Assembly: GCA_963780395.1 (NCBI GenBank)
Contig: CAWABY010000017.1
Span: forward strand, 310,001-374,000
DNA from: VGBV01 sp963780395
GTDB taxonomy: Bacteria; Actinomycetota; Thermoleophilia; Solirubrobacterales; 70-9
DNA length: 64,000 bases
Direction: 5' to 3'
Every line of letters begins with the position of its first letter. Positions within the stretch are counted from its first letter, which is position 1. This document shows, in pieces, positions 21,374 through 29,612 of this stretch. A program made the translations under genes and the position numbers. The notes beneath the pieces are model-generated. The model saw only the letters and a program-made list of their open reading frames with translations, ran no database searches and was not told where the DNA came from.

Positions 21374-22295
21374 GCTCACCGGCCGATCGTACGACCCGCC
21401 GCGTCCGCGGCGCACCCCGAACCCCCGAACGCTCGCGCTCGCGGTCGCGCTGGTGCTGTCGGTCACCATTCTTGCCCCGGTGGCCTCGATGGGCGGCGGG
21501 GGTGGTGAAGGCGGGGATGGCGGCTCGGCCGCGTCACGCTCGCAGCGGAGCTGGCCGCCGGTCACCTATCCGGAGGGCACGCGGGTCGAGGCAGCGCGCG
21601 CCTTCGCCGCGGCTGCGCCGGGCACGGTCGCCTTCGCCGTCGAGGATGCCAACGGGGGAGTCCGTGGGCTCGACCAGGACTCCCAGTTCAGCTCGGCGAG
21701 CGTCTCCAAGGTGCTGTTGCTGGCGGCCGAGCTGCGCCGGCTCGCTCGCGCGGATGAGGAGGTCGACGAGGGCACCCGCGCGCTGCTGGACTCGATGATC
21801 ACGATTTCCGACAACGACGCGGCCAGTGGCGTCTACGCACGGGTCGGGGACGCCGGGATGGAGGAGGTCGCGGCCGGGGCGGGGATGCGGAGCTTCGAGG
21901 TGACGCCCGGCTACTGGGGCGGCGCGCAGGTGACAGCCGCAGACCTCGCTCGCTTCTTCTACGACCTCGACCGCAACCTTCCCGCGCGATACCGCGCCTA
22001 CGGCAAGCGTCTGCTCGCGAACGTGACCAGCTCCCAGCGCTGGGGCATCCCTGCGGGCGCCAGCGGCGATTGGCGCGTCTACTTCAAAGGCGGCTGGCGC
22101 CCGACCGCCACCACCGAGACCAGCGGCCCCGTCACTCACCAGGCTGCGCTGCTCGTGCACCGCTCGGGACAGCGGATCGCGATTGCGGTGCTCACCGACC
22201 AGTCCCCCGGCGCGACGAGCTTCGGCACGCTGGAAGGGATCACGACCCGCTTGCTGGCCGAGGATCCGAGCAGCCGGCGCTGGCCGGCGCCGTGA
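21372..22295 (+). CDS. Exported serine hydrolase, class A beta-lactamase fold
   Basis: A 307-residue protein with an N-terminal membrane/signal segment (LALAVALVLSVTILAPVASM) and a Gly-rich linker. It is followed by a penicillin-recognising domain: the SxxK motif in SSASVSKVLLL, the SDN-type motif in MITISDNDAAS, and an FKGGW segment in the place of KTG. This is the family that includes class A beta-lactamases and related hydrolases of unknown substrate. The usual Glu of the omega loop is not obvious to me, so true beta-lactamase activity is uncertain. An alternative TTG start lies at 21354. Confidence 0.75.
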   Translation: MLTGRSYDPPRPRRTPNPRTLALAVALVLSVTILAPVASMGGGGGEGGDGGSAASRSQRSWPPVTYPEGTRVEAARAFAAAAPGTVAFAVEDANGGVRGLDQDSQFSSASVSKVLLLAAELRRLARADEEVDEGTRALLDSMITISDNDAASGVYARVGDAGMEEVAAGAGMRSFEVTPGYWGGAQVTAADLARFFYDLDRNLPARYRAYGKRLLANVTSSQRWGIPAGASGDWRVYFKGGWRPTATTETSGPVTHQAALLVHRSGQRIAIAVLTDQSPGATSFGTLEGITTRLLAEDPSSRRWPAP

Positions 22296-22313
22296 CCGAG
22301 CCGCCCCGGATGC

Positions 22314-22820
22314 TCAGCCGGCTGCGCCCGAGCCGCGCTTGCGCTTGATCGGGACCTTGACCCCGCGCTCCCCGTCCCCCTGCCCGGGGGTGAGTCGCTC
22401 GTAGGCCCCGTAGGGGACCAGCTCACCGCCGCGCGCGGCGCGCAAACGCTCGAGCTCCTCGTTCATCCGCGCCTCCATTTCGGTGGCCCTCTTGCGCATC
22501 CGCGACATCTCCGCCCTCATGCGCTCGACCCTGGCCTCCATCTCCAGCACGGTCTCGACGCCGGCGAGGTTGAGGCCCTCCTCGTTGGTCATGCGCTGGA
22601 TCCTGCGCAGGCGCTCGACGTCGGCCTGCGAGTAGAGCCGGGTGTTCTTGGGCGAGCGCTTCGGGGTGATCAGGCCGCGCGCTTCGTACATCCTCAGGGT
22701 CTGCGGGTGCATCTGGGCCAGCTCGGCCGCGACCGAGATCATGAACACGCCCCGCTGTTCGTCGATCCGGGCCTCGGTGCGGACCCGCGGGACTCGCCTT
22801 CTGCGGTCGCTGTTGCTCAT
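22314..22820 (-). CDS. hspR: HspR, MerR-family heat-shock repressor
   Basis: Represses the dnaK operon and often clpB; DnaK normally acts as its co-repressor. The 168-residue product has the MerR-type HTH with GVFMISVAAELAQMHPQTLR, MYEARGLITPKRSPKNTRLY and SQADVERLRRIQRMTNEEG. A long charged helix (about 75-120, Met/Arg/Glu-rich) and a basic C-terminal tail (KVPIKRKRGSG) follow. It starts 7 bases after the dnaJ stop as the last gene of dnaK-grpE-dnaJ-hspR, the order known from Streptomyces and mycobacteria. Confidence 0.93.
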   Translation of the reverse strand: MSNSDRRRRVPRVRTEARIDEQRGVFMISVAAELAQMHPQTLRMYEARGLITPKRSPKNTRLYSQADVERLRRIQRMTNEEGLNLAGVETVLEMEARVERMRAEMSRMRKRATEMEARMNEELERLRAARGGELVPYGAYERLTPGQGDGERGVKVPIKRKRGSGAAG

Positions 22821-22827
22821 CTCGCGC

Positions 22828-23964
22828 TCACTTTCCTCCCCCGCCCGGACGGGCAGCGTCCGGGCCCATCGCCTTGTCCAGCAGCTCGCGCCTGGGGTCG
22901 TCGCCGTTGAAGGCATCGGCCAGCTTCTGCACGGCCTCGCGCTGCTCGTCGTTGAGCTCGCGCGGCACCTGCAGCTGCACGCGGTAGTGGATGTCGCCAC
23001 GGCCCGAGCCGCTCGTCCTCGGCGGGCCCTCGCCCTTCAATCTCTGCGTGGACCCGTGCTGGGTCCCAGGCGGGATCCGGATGCGCTTCGAGCCGTTCAG
23101 GGTGGGCACCTCGATGGTGGCGCCCTGGATCGCTTCGGTCACGGAGACCGGCAGGTCCACATCGAGGTTGCCGTCGGGACGCTGGCGAAAGACCGGTGAT
23201 GGGGCCACTCGCGTTGTGACGTAGAGGTCGCCCCGGGGTCCGCCCCTGTAGCCGGCTTCGCCCTTCCCCGCCAGCCGGATGCGACTGCCATCGTGGACCC
23301 CGGCCGGGATGTTGACCCGGTAGCGCTTGCTCTCCTGGGTGATCCCGCTGCCCGAGCAGGTCGGGCACGGCTCCTCGATCACGGAGCCCTGGCCGCCGCA
23401 CTCGGGGCAGGGCTGCTGGATCGAGAAGAAGCCCTGGCTCTGGGTGTCCACGCCGCTGCCCTCGCACCGGGGACAGACCTTGGGCGCGGTCCCCGGCTTG
23501 GCGCCCGAGCCCGAGCAGGTGGGGCAGACGTCGGTGGTCGGAACCTCGACGGTGATCTGGGCGCCGTGCACGGCCTGGTCGAAGCCGAGCTGCACCTCGG
23601 CCTCGAGGTCCCGCCCGGGCTGCGGGCGGGGGCCGCCGCCACCGCGCTCGCGGCCGAAAAACGAGGAGAAGATGTCGCCGATATCCGTGGCGAAGCCGCC
23701 GCCAGGGAAACCGCCCGCCCCGGCGCCCGGCCGGAAGCCGCCGCCGGCGAACAACCCCCCGGCGTCGTACTCCTTGCGCTTATCGGGATCAGAGAGGGTG
23801 TCGTACGCCGCCTGGACCTCCTTGAACCGCTCCTCGGCCTCGGGGTCGTCGGGGTTGCGGTCGGGGTGCCACTTGCGGGCAAGCTCCCGGTAGGCCTTCT
23901 TGATCTCGTCCTGTTCGGCCTTGCGACCAACGCCCAGGACCTCGTAGTGATCGCGCGACGCCAT
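22828..23964 (-). CDS. dnaJ: DnaJ, Hsp40 co-chaperone
   Basis: Stimulates DnaK ATPase and delivers substrates. The 378-residue type I DnaJ has the J domain (DHYEVLGVGRKAEQDEIKKA, with the HPD in WHPDRNPDD), a Gly/Phe-rich linker, and four CxxCxGxG zinc repeats (CPTCSGSG, CPRCEGSG, CPECGGQG, CPTCSGSG). The C-terminal substrate-binding domains follow. The ATG at 23964 has a GGGAGGGG ribosome site. It lies 10 bases after grpE. Confidence 0.97.
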   Translation of the reverse strand: MASRDHYEVLGVGRKAEQDEIKKAYRELARKWHPDRNPDDPEAEERFKEVQAAYDTLSDPDKRKEYDAGGLFAGGGFRPGAGAGGFPGGGFATDIGDIFSSFFGRERGGGGPRPQPGRDLEAEVQLGFDQAVHGAQITVEVPTTDVCPTCSGSGAKPGTAPKVCPRCEGSGVDTQSQGFFSIQQPCPECGGQGSVIEEPCPTCSGSGITQESKRYRVNIPAGVHDGSRIRLAGKGEAGYRGGPRGDLYVTTRVAPSPVFRQRPDGNLDVDLPVSVTEAIQGATIEVPTLNGSKRIRIPPGTQHGSTQRLKGEGPPRTSGSGRGDIHYRVQLQVPRELNDEQREAVQKLADAFNGDDPRRELLDKAMGPDAARPGGGGK

Positions 23965-23974
23965 CGGCCCCTCC

Positions 23975-24571
23975 CTACTCGCTCACGATCACGCGCGCAG
24001 GGCGCAGCACCTGGCCGTTCAGGCGGTAGCCGCGTTCAAGCGTCTCCAATACCACCCCGGGATCGGTGCCGGCACCGGGCTTGGTCGAGATCGCCTCGTG
24101 CCATGAGGGGTCGAACTTCTCACCGACTGGGTCATACGCCTGGACACCCGCCCGCTCCAGCGTCGCGCGCAGCTCTCCCAGCACCAGCGCGACTCCGCGC
24201 GCGAGGGCGTCGCGGGCCGAGACCTCCTCGCTCGGGCTCTCGCCGGGGGGCCCGCCGCCGCCGGCGTCGGGGTCCACTCCCGCCGCCCCCACCGCCCGCT
24301 CGAGGTTGTCAAGCACCGGGATCAGGTCACGGGCGAGCTCGGCCCGCCCGCGCGCCTCGGCCTCCCTCGCCTCCGCGGCGACCCGCTTGCGGTAGTTGTC
24401 GAAGTCGGCCTTCGTGCGCTGGGCCAGCTCCAGGTACTCGTCTCGTTCGCGCTTTGTCGTGCCCAGCTCGTCGAGGTCCTGCTCTACCGCCTGGCCCGCC
24501 TCCTCGGCCGCGACCTCGGCGGTCGCGGCCTCCTCGGAGGCGGCCTCCTGGGCTACTGGCTTCTCGCTCAT
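23975..24571 (-). CDS. grpE: GrpE, nucleotide exchange factor
   Basis: Releases ADP from DnaK. The 198 residues start with an acidic Ala/Glu-rich region. A long helix with KERDEYLELAQRTKADFDNY and RKRVAAEAREAEARG follows, and the beta domain carries FDPSWHEAISTKPG, LETLERGYRLNGQVLRPARV. It follows dnaK by 8 bases and precedes dnaJ by 10 bases. Confidence 0.96.
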   Translation of the reverse strand: MSEKPVAQEAASEEAATAEVAAEEAGQAVEQDLDELGTTKRERDEYLELAQRTKADFDNYRKRVAAEAREAEARGRAELARDLIPVLDNLERAVGAAGVDPDAGGGGPPGESPSEEVSARDALARGVALVLGELRATLERAGVQAYDPVGEKFDPSWHEAISTKPGAGTDPGVVLETLERGYRLNGQVLRPARVIVSE

Positions 24572-24579
24572 CGCCGCTC

Positions 24580-26487
24580 CTACTTGTTGGACGGCTCGTC
24601 GTCCACGACCTCGGCGTCCACGACCTCCTCCTCGGAGTCGGCGGAGTCGCCGTTGGCCGACGCGCCATCCCCGCCGGCGGCCTGCTGCTCGGACGCCGCG
24701 GCCTCGTAGATCTGCTGCGAGACCTTCTGGAATGCGCTCTGCAGCGCCTCGGTCTTTGAGCGGATCTCGCCGGCGTCGTCCGACGTGAGCGAGTCGCGCA
24801 CGTCCTTGACCGCCGCCTCGATCTCCTGCTTGTTCGAGTCGTCGATCTTGTCGCCGAGCTCGCCCAGCTGCTTCTCGGCCTCGTAGGCGGCGTTCTCGCC
24901 GATGTTGCGGGCCTCGGCCAGTTCGCGCTGGGCCCGGTCCTCCTCAGCGTGGGACTCGGCGTCCTTGATCATCTGCTCGACCTCGGACTCGTCCAGCCCA
25001 GAGCCGCCCTTGATCTCGATCTTCTGCTCCTTGCCAGTGCCCAGGTCCTTCGCGGACACGTTCAGGATCCCGTTCGCGTCGATGTCGAAGGTGACCTCGA
25101 TCTGAGGCGTCCCTCGCGCCGCGGGCGGGATGCCCGTCAACTGGAACTTGCCCAGGCTCTTGTTGCCCGAGGCCATCTCGCGCTCGCCCTGGAGCACGTG
25201 CACCTCGACCGAGGGCTGGTTGTCCTCGGCGGTGGAGAAGATCTCCGACTTCTTGCTGGGGATGGTCGTGTTGCGCTCGATCAGCTTCGTCATCACTCCG
25301 CCCTTGGTCTCGATGCCCAGGGTGAGCGGGGTGACGTCCAGCAGCAACACGTCCTTGACCTCGCCGCCCAGCACGCCGGCCTGGATGGCGGCGCCGATCG
25401 CGACGACCTCGTCAGGGTTGACGCCCTGGTGCGGGTCCTTGCCGGTCAGCTCCGAGACCTTCTCCTGCACGGCGGGCATGCGGGTCATGCCGCCGACCAG
25501 GATCACGTGGTCAACCTTGCCGCCGGCATCGCCGAGCGCCTGCTTCGCGGGCCCGACCACGCGCTCGAGCAGGTCCGCGGTCAGCTCGCTGAGCTTGGCG
25601 CGGTTCAGCTTCATCTCGAGGTGCTTGGGCTCGCCGTCGACAGCGGTGATGAACGGGAGGCTGATCTGGGTCTCCTGGGTCGCCGAGAGCTCGATCTTCG
25701 CCTTCTCGGCGGCCTCGTAGAGCCGCTGCAGGGCGCGCTTGTCCTGCGAGAGGTCGACGCCCTGGTCCTTCTTGAACTCGGCGACGATCCAGTCGACGAT
25801 CTTGGCGTCCCAGTTGTCGCCACCGAGGTGGTTGTCACCGGAGGTCGCCTTGACCTCGAAGACGCCATCGCCGATCTCCAGCACGGAGACGTCGAAGGTG
25901 CCGCCGCCCAGGTCGAAGACCAGGACGGTCTCGTCCCCGGCCTCGTTGTCCAGGCCGTAGGCGAGCGCCGCAGCGGTCGGCTCGTTGATGATGCGCTTGA
26001 CGTCGAGGCCGGCGATCTTGCCTGCGTCGGTGGTTGCCTGGCGCTGGTCGTCGTTGAAGTACGCGGGGACTGTGATCACGGCCGAATCGACGTCCTCGCC
26101 CAGCTTCGCCTCGGCGTCGGACTTCAGCTTCTGCAGGATCATGGCCGATATCTCCGGCGGGGAGTACTGCTTGCCGTCGACGTCGATGCGGACGTCGCCG
26201 TTGGGGCCGGCTTCGACCTTGTAGGGGACGATCGTCTCCTCTTCCTTGACCTCGGCCTCCTTGCGGCCCATGAAGCGCTTGATCGAGAAGATCGTGCGCT
26301 CGGGGTTCATCACGGCCTGGCGCTTGGCCACGGTGCCGACGAGCCGCTCTCCGGAGTCGGTGAATGCGACGACCGAAGGGGTGGTGCGGCCGCCCTCGGA
26401 GTTCTCGAGCACGGTCGGCTCGCCACCCTCCATCACGGCGACGCACGAGTTGGTCGTCCCGAGGTCGATCCCGATTGTCTTAGCCAT
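24580..26487 (-). CDS. dnaK: DnaK, Hsp70 chaperone
   Basis: ATP-driven foldase of the Hsp70 family. The 635-residue product shows the phosphate loop GIDLGTTNSCVAVMEGG, VFDLGGGTFDVSVLEIGDG, VILVGGMTRMPAVQ, the linker DVLLLDVTPLTLGIET, and an acidic C-terminal tail ending EVVDDEPSNK. The ATG at 26487 has a strong GGAGGT ribosome site about 10 bases upstream. It is the first gene of the heat-shock operon, so the promoter should lie in 26488-26610, where the strand is notably AT-rich. Confidence 0.98.
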   Translation of the reverse strand: MAKTIGIDLGTTNSCVAVMEGGEPTVLENSEGGRTTPSVVAFTDSGERLVGTVAKRQAVMNPERTIFSIKRFMGRKEAEVKEEETIVPYKVEAGPNGDVRIDVDGKQYSPPEISAMILQKLKSDAEAKLGEDVDSAVITVPAYFNDDQRQATTDAGKIAGLDVKRIINEPTAAALAYGLDNEAGDETVLVFDLGGGTFDVSVLEIGDGVFEVKATSGDNHLGGDNWDAKIVDWIVAEFKKDQGVDLSQDKRALQRLYEAAEKAKIELSATQETQISLPFITAVDGEPKHLEMKLNRAKLSELTADLLERVVGPAKQALGDAGGKVDHVILVGGMTRMPAVQEKVSELTGKDPHQGVNPDEVVAIGAAIQAGVLGGEVKDVLLLDVTPLTLGIETKGGVMTKLIERNTTIPSKKSEIFSTAEDNQPSVEVHVLQGEREMASGNKSLGKFQLTGIPPAARGTPQIEVTFDIDANGILNVSAKDLGTGKEQKIEIKGGSGLDESEVEQMIKDAESHAEEDRAQRELAEARNIGENAAYEAEKQLGELGDKIDDSNKQEIEAAVKDVRDSLTSDDAGEIRSKTEALQSAFQKVSQQIYEAAASEQQAAGGDGASANGDSADSEEEVVDAEVVDDEPSNK

Positions 26488-26521
26488 GTTCGTGTACCTC
26501 CAAAGCTTTGCGTTACAAAAT

Positions 26522-26532
26522 CTGAGCCTCAG
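26522..26532. promoter_or_regulatory. Short palindrome upstream of dnaK
   Basis: CTGAG-C-CTCAG, an 11-base inverted repeat, lies about 35 bases upstream of the dnaK start in an AT-rich stretch of otherwise very GC-rich DNA. Its TGAG/CTCA halves recall the HspR HAIR half-sites (CTTGAGT...ACTCAAG), but the spacer is 1 rather than 7 bases. It does not match the consensus. It may be an operator or chance. Confidence 0.25.
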
Positions 26533-26610
26533 TCTAGAAGATCCGTGCGGAGAAGTCGAGGGCGCGGCACCGGCCCCTCCTCGGGGCGCATGGAGCCCGG
26601 GACGCCGCGG

Positions 26611-27000
26611 CTAACGGTCGCCGGCTACCTGGGCGACGAAGGCGGCGACTTCCTTGGCCTGCGGGCCCGTGAGGATGCCCGCCGGCATCTTGCCGCCGAC
26701 CCCATTCTGGACGGCGCTCAACACCCGGGGCTCGATCGTGGCGGGGTCGGGCGGGGTCGGGCTCGGTGGCGCCAGCAGCTCGTCCAGATTGGGGCCGACG
26801 ACGCCGTCGGTGCCGGCCTTGTAGAGGGTGTGGCAGGAGCCGCAGTTGGTCACGAACAGCTCCTTGCCCTCCTCCAGGTCGGCGGGGACGCTCTGCGGAG
26901 AGGCCTCCTCGCCGCCCTCGCGGCTGATCGCCCAGGCGGGGATCAGGACCGCGAACAGCAGCGCGACGATGCCGAACATGACGAGGGTGCTGCGCTTCAT
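26611..27000 (-). CDS. Membrane-anchored c-type cytochrome
   Basis: A 129-residue mono-haem protein: an uncleaved N-terminal anchor (TLVMFGIVALLFAVLIPAWA), then the haem site NCGSCHTL, GVVGPNLDELL and the distal Met in KMPAGILTGPQAKEVAAFVA. It should face the outside and carry electrons in respiration. No oxidase or reductase gene is nearby, so the partner is unknown. It starts about 120 bases from the dnaK start, on the same strand and downstream of nothing related; nth lies upstream of it. Confidence 0.88.
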   Translation of the reverse strand: MKRSTLVMFGIVALLFAVLIPAWAISREGGEEASPQSVPADLEEGKELFVTNCGSCHTLYKAGTDGVVGPNLDELLAPPSPTPPDPATIEPRVLSAVQNGVGGKMPAGILTGPQAKEVAAFVAQVAGDR

Positions 27001-27033
27001 CGGGGCCGCAGCATATAGCCGGGCGCGCCCGCC

Positions 27034-27825
27034 TCAGCCACCCACGGCAACGACGTTCTTGAAGTAGGGACACATGCGGCGCAGCTCGCATTCGTCGCAA
27101 CGCGGACGGGGGCGGCAGAGGGCGCGGCCGTGGCGAATCAGGTTGATGTGGAACTCGTAGGCGTCCTCGGGCGGCGTGATCGCGAGCATCTCGTCGTGGG
27201 CCTCGTCGAACCCGGCTCTGGGGCGGAACAGGCCCAGCCGACCGCCGACGCGGTGGACGTGGGTGTCGACCGGGATCTCGGGCCGGTCGAAGGTGAAGAT
27301 GAGAACGCAGGCCGCCGTCTTGCGGCCGACGCCGGGCAGGTCGGTGAGGTAGTCGAGGGCCTGCTCGCGGGGCGCGTCGGCGAGCCAATCGAGGTCGGGC
27401 GGGTCGCCGATGCTCGCCAGCACGTTCTGGATCCGCGGAGTCTTCGAGGGCGCCAGGCCCCCCGGGCGCAGCGCCTCCTCGAGCTCTTCGGGGGGAGCGT
27501 CGCGCACCTGTTCCCAGCTCGGGAAGCGGTCGCGCATGCGCCCGTAGGCGACATCGCGATTCGTGTCGTTGGTGTTCTGGGAGAGGATCGTCCGCACCAG
27601 CTCCGCGATCGGGTGGCCGTGGGGCTGGTTCACGGGCCGCCCGTACATCTCCCGCAGGCGGTCGCGGATCGCCAACATCCGCCGGCGCGACGGGCGCTTC
27701 CACGAGGGATCACGCTTCGGGATCCGGCCGAGGTTCTCGGCCAGCCCGGTGCGCCGGCCCCGCTCGGCCAGCTCCCTCGCCCTGCGGTCGGGCTGGTCGC
27801 TCGCGCGCTTGCTGGGCAGCGGCAC
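27034..27825 (-). CDS. nth: Endonuclease III family DNA glycosylase/lyase
   Basis: Base-excision repair of oxidised pyrimidines. The 263-residue protein has the helix-hairpin-helix LPGVGRKTAACVLIF with the catalytic Lys, the catalytic Asp in IPVDTHVHRVGGRLG, and the four-Cys cluster motif C-x6-C-x2-C-x5-C in LCRPRPRCDECELRRMCP. A basic N-terminal extension of about 50 residues precedes the fold. It lies about 33 bases upstream of the cytochrome gene on the same strand. The start may be inside the extension. Confidence 0.9.
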   Translation of the reverse strand: MPLPSKRASDQPDRRARELAERGRRTGLAENLGRIPKRDPSWKRPSRRRMLAIRDRLREMYGRPVNQPHGHPIAELVRTILSQNTNDTNRDVAYGRMRDRFPSWEQVRDAPPEELEEALRPGGLAPSKTPRIQNVLASIGDPPDLDWLADAPREQALDYLTDLPGVGRKTAACVLIFTFDRPEIPVDTHVHRVGGRLGLFRPRAGFDEAHDEMLAITPPEDAYEFHINLIRHGRALCRPRPRCDECELRRMCPYFKNVVAVGG

Positions 27826-27887
27826 GCGGCGAGGATATTGAGCACCCCCGGACGCGGCAGCCGAGGAGGTGCGACTAAGGTCGCCGG

Positions 27888-28709
27888 ATGCAGCCGATCG
27901 AGACCGGCAGCGTCGTCGTCGACGGCATCGGGACCTTCTTCCGCCGCATCCACGGCGAAGGCCCGCCGACGGTCTTCATCCACGGCGTCCCCACCCACTC
28001 CGAGGAGTGGACGCCCTTTCTGCAACGGATGCGAGGGCCCGCGCTTGCCTTCGACCTGCCGGGAATGGGGCGCTCCGAGCGGCCCCCAGCGGACCGCTTC
28101 GACTACGCGGTGGGCTCCTACGCCCGCTTCGTCGAGCGCCTGCTCGAGCGGCTGGGGATCGGCGAGTACCGGCTCGTGGTCCACGACTGGGGCTCGATCG
28201 GCCTGATCTCAGCCCAGCGCGAGCCGAAGCGGGTGCTGCGGCTGTGCGTGATCAATGCGGTGCCGCTGTTGCCGGGGTATCGCTGGCACCGCACGGCGCG
28301 GGGCTGGCGCACGCCGGTGCTGGGGGAGCTCTCGACCCGGATCCGGTCGCGGCGGCTGCTGGCCCTTGGGCTGCGCGAGTCGCGCGGCGACTGGAGCGCG
28401 CCCGACCCCGAGTTGGTGGAGATGATCGCCGAGCACCTCGACCGCGACGCATTCCGGGCGATCCTGCGGCTGTACCGCTCGGCGCCCGAGCAAGAGCTGG
28501 CGCGGCTCGGCGAGGCGCTCGGCTCGATCGAGGCGCCGGCGCTGGTCGTCTGGGGCCTGCGGGACCGGTACCTGCCAGCCCGCTTCGGCCGTGCCTTCGC
28601 CGAGGCCCTCGGCGGCGCCGAGCTGCTGGAGCTGCCCGAACTCGGCCATTGGCCCTGGCGCGAGGACCCCGCCCTCGTCGAGCGCATCACCGCCTTCATC
28701 GAGGCTTAG
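27888..28709 (+). CDS. Alpha/beta hydrolase, haloalkane-dehalogenase-like
   Basis: A 273-residue hydrolase. The oxyanion segment is FIHGVPTHSEEW, the nucleophile is an Asp in LVVHDWGSIGLI, a second Asp is in VVWGLRDRYLPARFG, and the His is in ELGHWPWREDP. An Asp nucleophile followed by Trp is typical of haloalkane dehalogenases and some epoxide hydrolases; the substrate is not determined. It is divergent from nth (62 bases apart). Confidence 0.82.
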   Translation: MQPIETGSVVVDGIGTFFRRIHGEGPPTVFIHGVPTHSEEWTPFLQRMRGPALAFDLPGMGRSERPPADRFDYAVGSYARFVERLLERLGIGEYRLVVHDWGSIGLISAQREPKRVLRLCVINAVPLLPGYRWHRTARGWRTPVLGELSTRIRSRRLLALGLRESRGDWSAPDPELVEMIAEHLDRDAFRAILRLYRSAPEQELARLGEALGSIEAPALVVWGLRDRYLPARFGRAFAEALGGAELLELPELGHWPWREDPALVERITAFIEA

Positions 28710-28817
28710 ATGACTCCGGCGGCAGCTCGAAAAGCCGTCCGAAGCGCGCTGATCCAGGTCGTCAGGGTGGCGTATCTCACGTGAGTTGTGACCAAGCGGT
28801 GACTAGAATCTTCGATT

Positions 28818-29585
28818 GTGCGCGTGCTCCTCGCGAGGATCGGTGGTTGGCTTCCCCACGGCTGGGGTGACGCCGGACGTCAGGTCGGGCTGTTCGTGCT
28901 GGCCGACCTCTGCTACGAGACCGTGCGCGGAATCGCCGACGGACAGCGGGTTGAGGCCTACGCGAACGCCGCCCGGGTGATCGACGTCGAGGCGGCGACG
29001 GGCACCTTCTTCGAGCCCGACCTGCAGGCGGCGTTGCTCGACTTCCGCTGGGTGGTCGACCTCGCCAACTTCTCCTACATGAACACCCACTTCGTGCTCA
29101 CGACGGGCTTCCTGGCCTGGCTCTACCTCTACCGCAACGAGCACTTCTACTTCGTCCGCAACATGTTCATGGTGGCGATGGCCATAGCGCTGGTCGGCTA
29201 CACGCTGGTGCCCACGGCTCCCCCGCGGCTGATCGAGGGCTACGGCTTCGTGGACACCATCAACCAGTACGCCCAGGTGACCCACGACTCGGCGCTCGTG
29301 AAGTTGTTCATCAACCCCTACGCCGCGATCCCTAGCATGCACTGCGCCTTCGCCCTGATGATCGGCGCCACCGGCGCCCTCATCGCCCGCCACACAATCA
29401 CCCGGATCTTCTGGTGTCTCTATCCCCTCTTCGTGCTCTTCGTCGTGATCGTGACCGCCAACCACTTCTGGCTGGACGGAGCGATCGGCTGGATGGTCGC
29501 CGGCTTCGCGGCGCTGGCGGCGGCCCAGCTGGCCCGCATGCGCCCTGCGGCATGGTCGTTCGGGCAGCGCGCGGCGACGGCTTGA
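28818..29585 (+). CDS. PAP2-superfamily membrane protein, AUR1-like (copy 1)
   Basis: A 255-residue polytopic protein (about five or six helices). Late phosphatase motifs are present: LVPTAPPRL, PYAAIPSMHCAFAL (conserved Ser/His) and TANHFWLDGAIGW (conserved His/Asp). The AUR1-like subgroup includes inositol-phosphorylceramide synthases and lipid phosphatases. It is clearly paralogous to the gene at 31232, sharing the APPR, PSMH and NHxWxDxxxG blocks and the N-terminal pattern around the ANAARVIDVE segment. Given the neighbours it may dephosphorylate or transfer an inositol-lipid head group (inference). The start is the GTG at 28818. Confidence 0.82.
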   Translation: MRVLLARIGGWLPHGWGDAGRQVGLFVLADLCYETVRGIADGQRVEAYANAARVIDVEAATGTFFEPDLQAALLDFRWVVDLANFSYMNTHFVLTTGFLAWLYLYRNEHFYFVRNMFMVAMAIALVGYTLVPTAPPRLIEGYGFVDTINQYAQVTHDSALVKLFINPYAAIPSMHCAFALMIGATGALIARHTITRIFWCLYPLFVLFVVIVTANHFWLDGAIGWMVAGFAALAAAQLARMRPAAWSFGQRAATA

Positions 29586-29612
29586 GAAGCGGGCGCGTCG
29601 CGTCGGTGGAAC

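Noticed and set aside
24949..27018. 689-codon plus-strand frame over dnaK and the cytochrome
   Set aside because: Antisense to dnaK, whose motifs are unmistakable; no family features.
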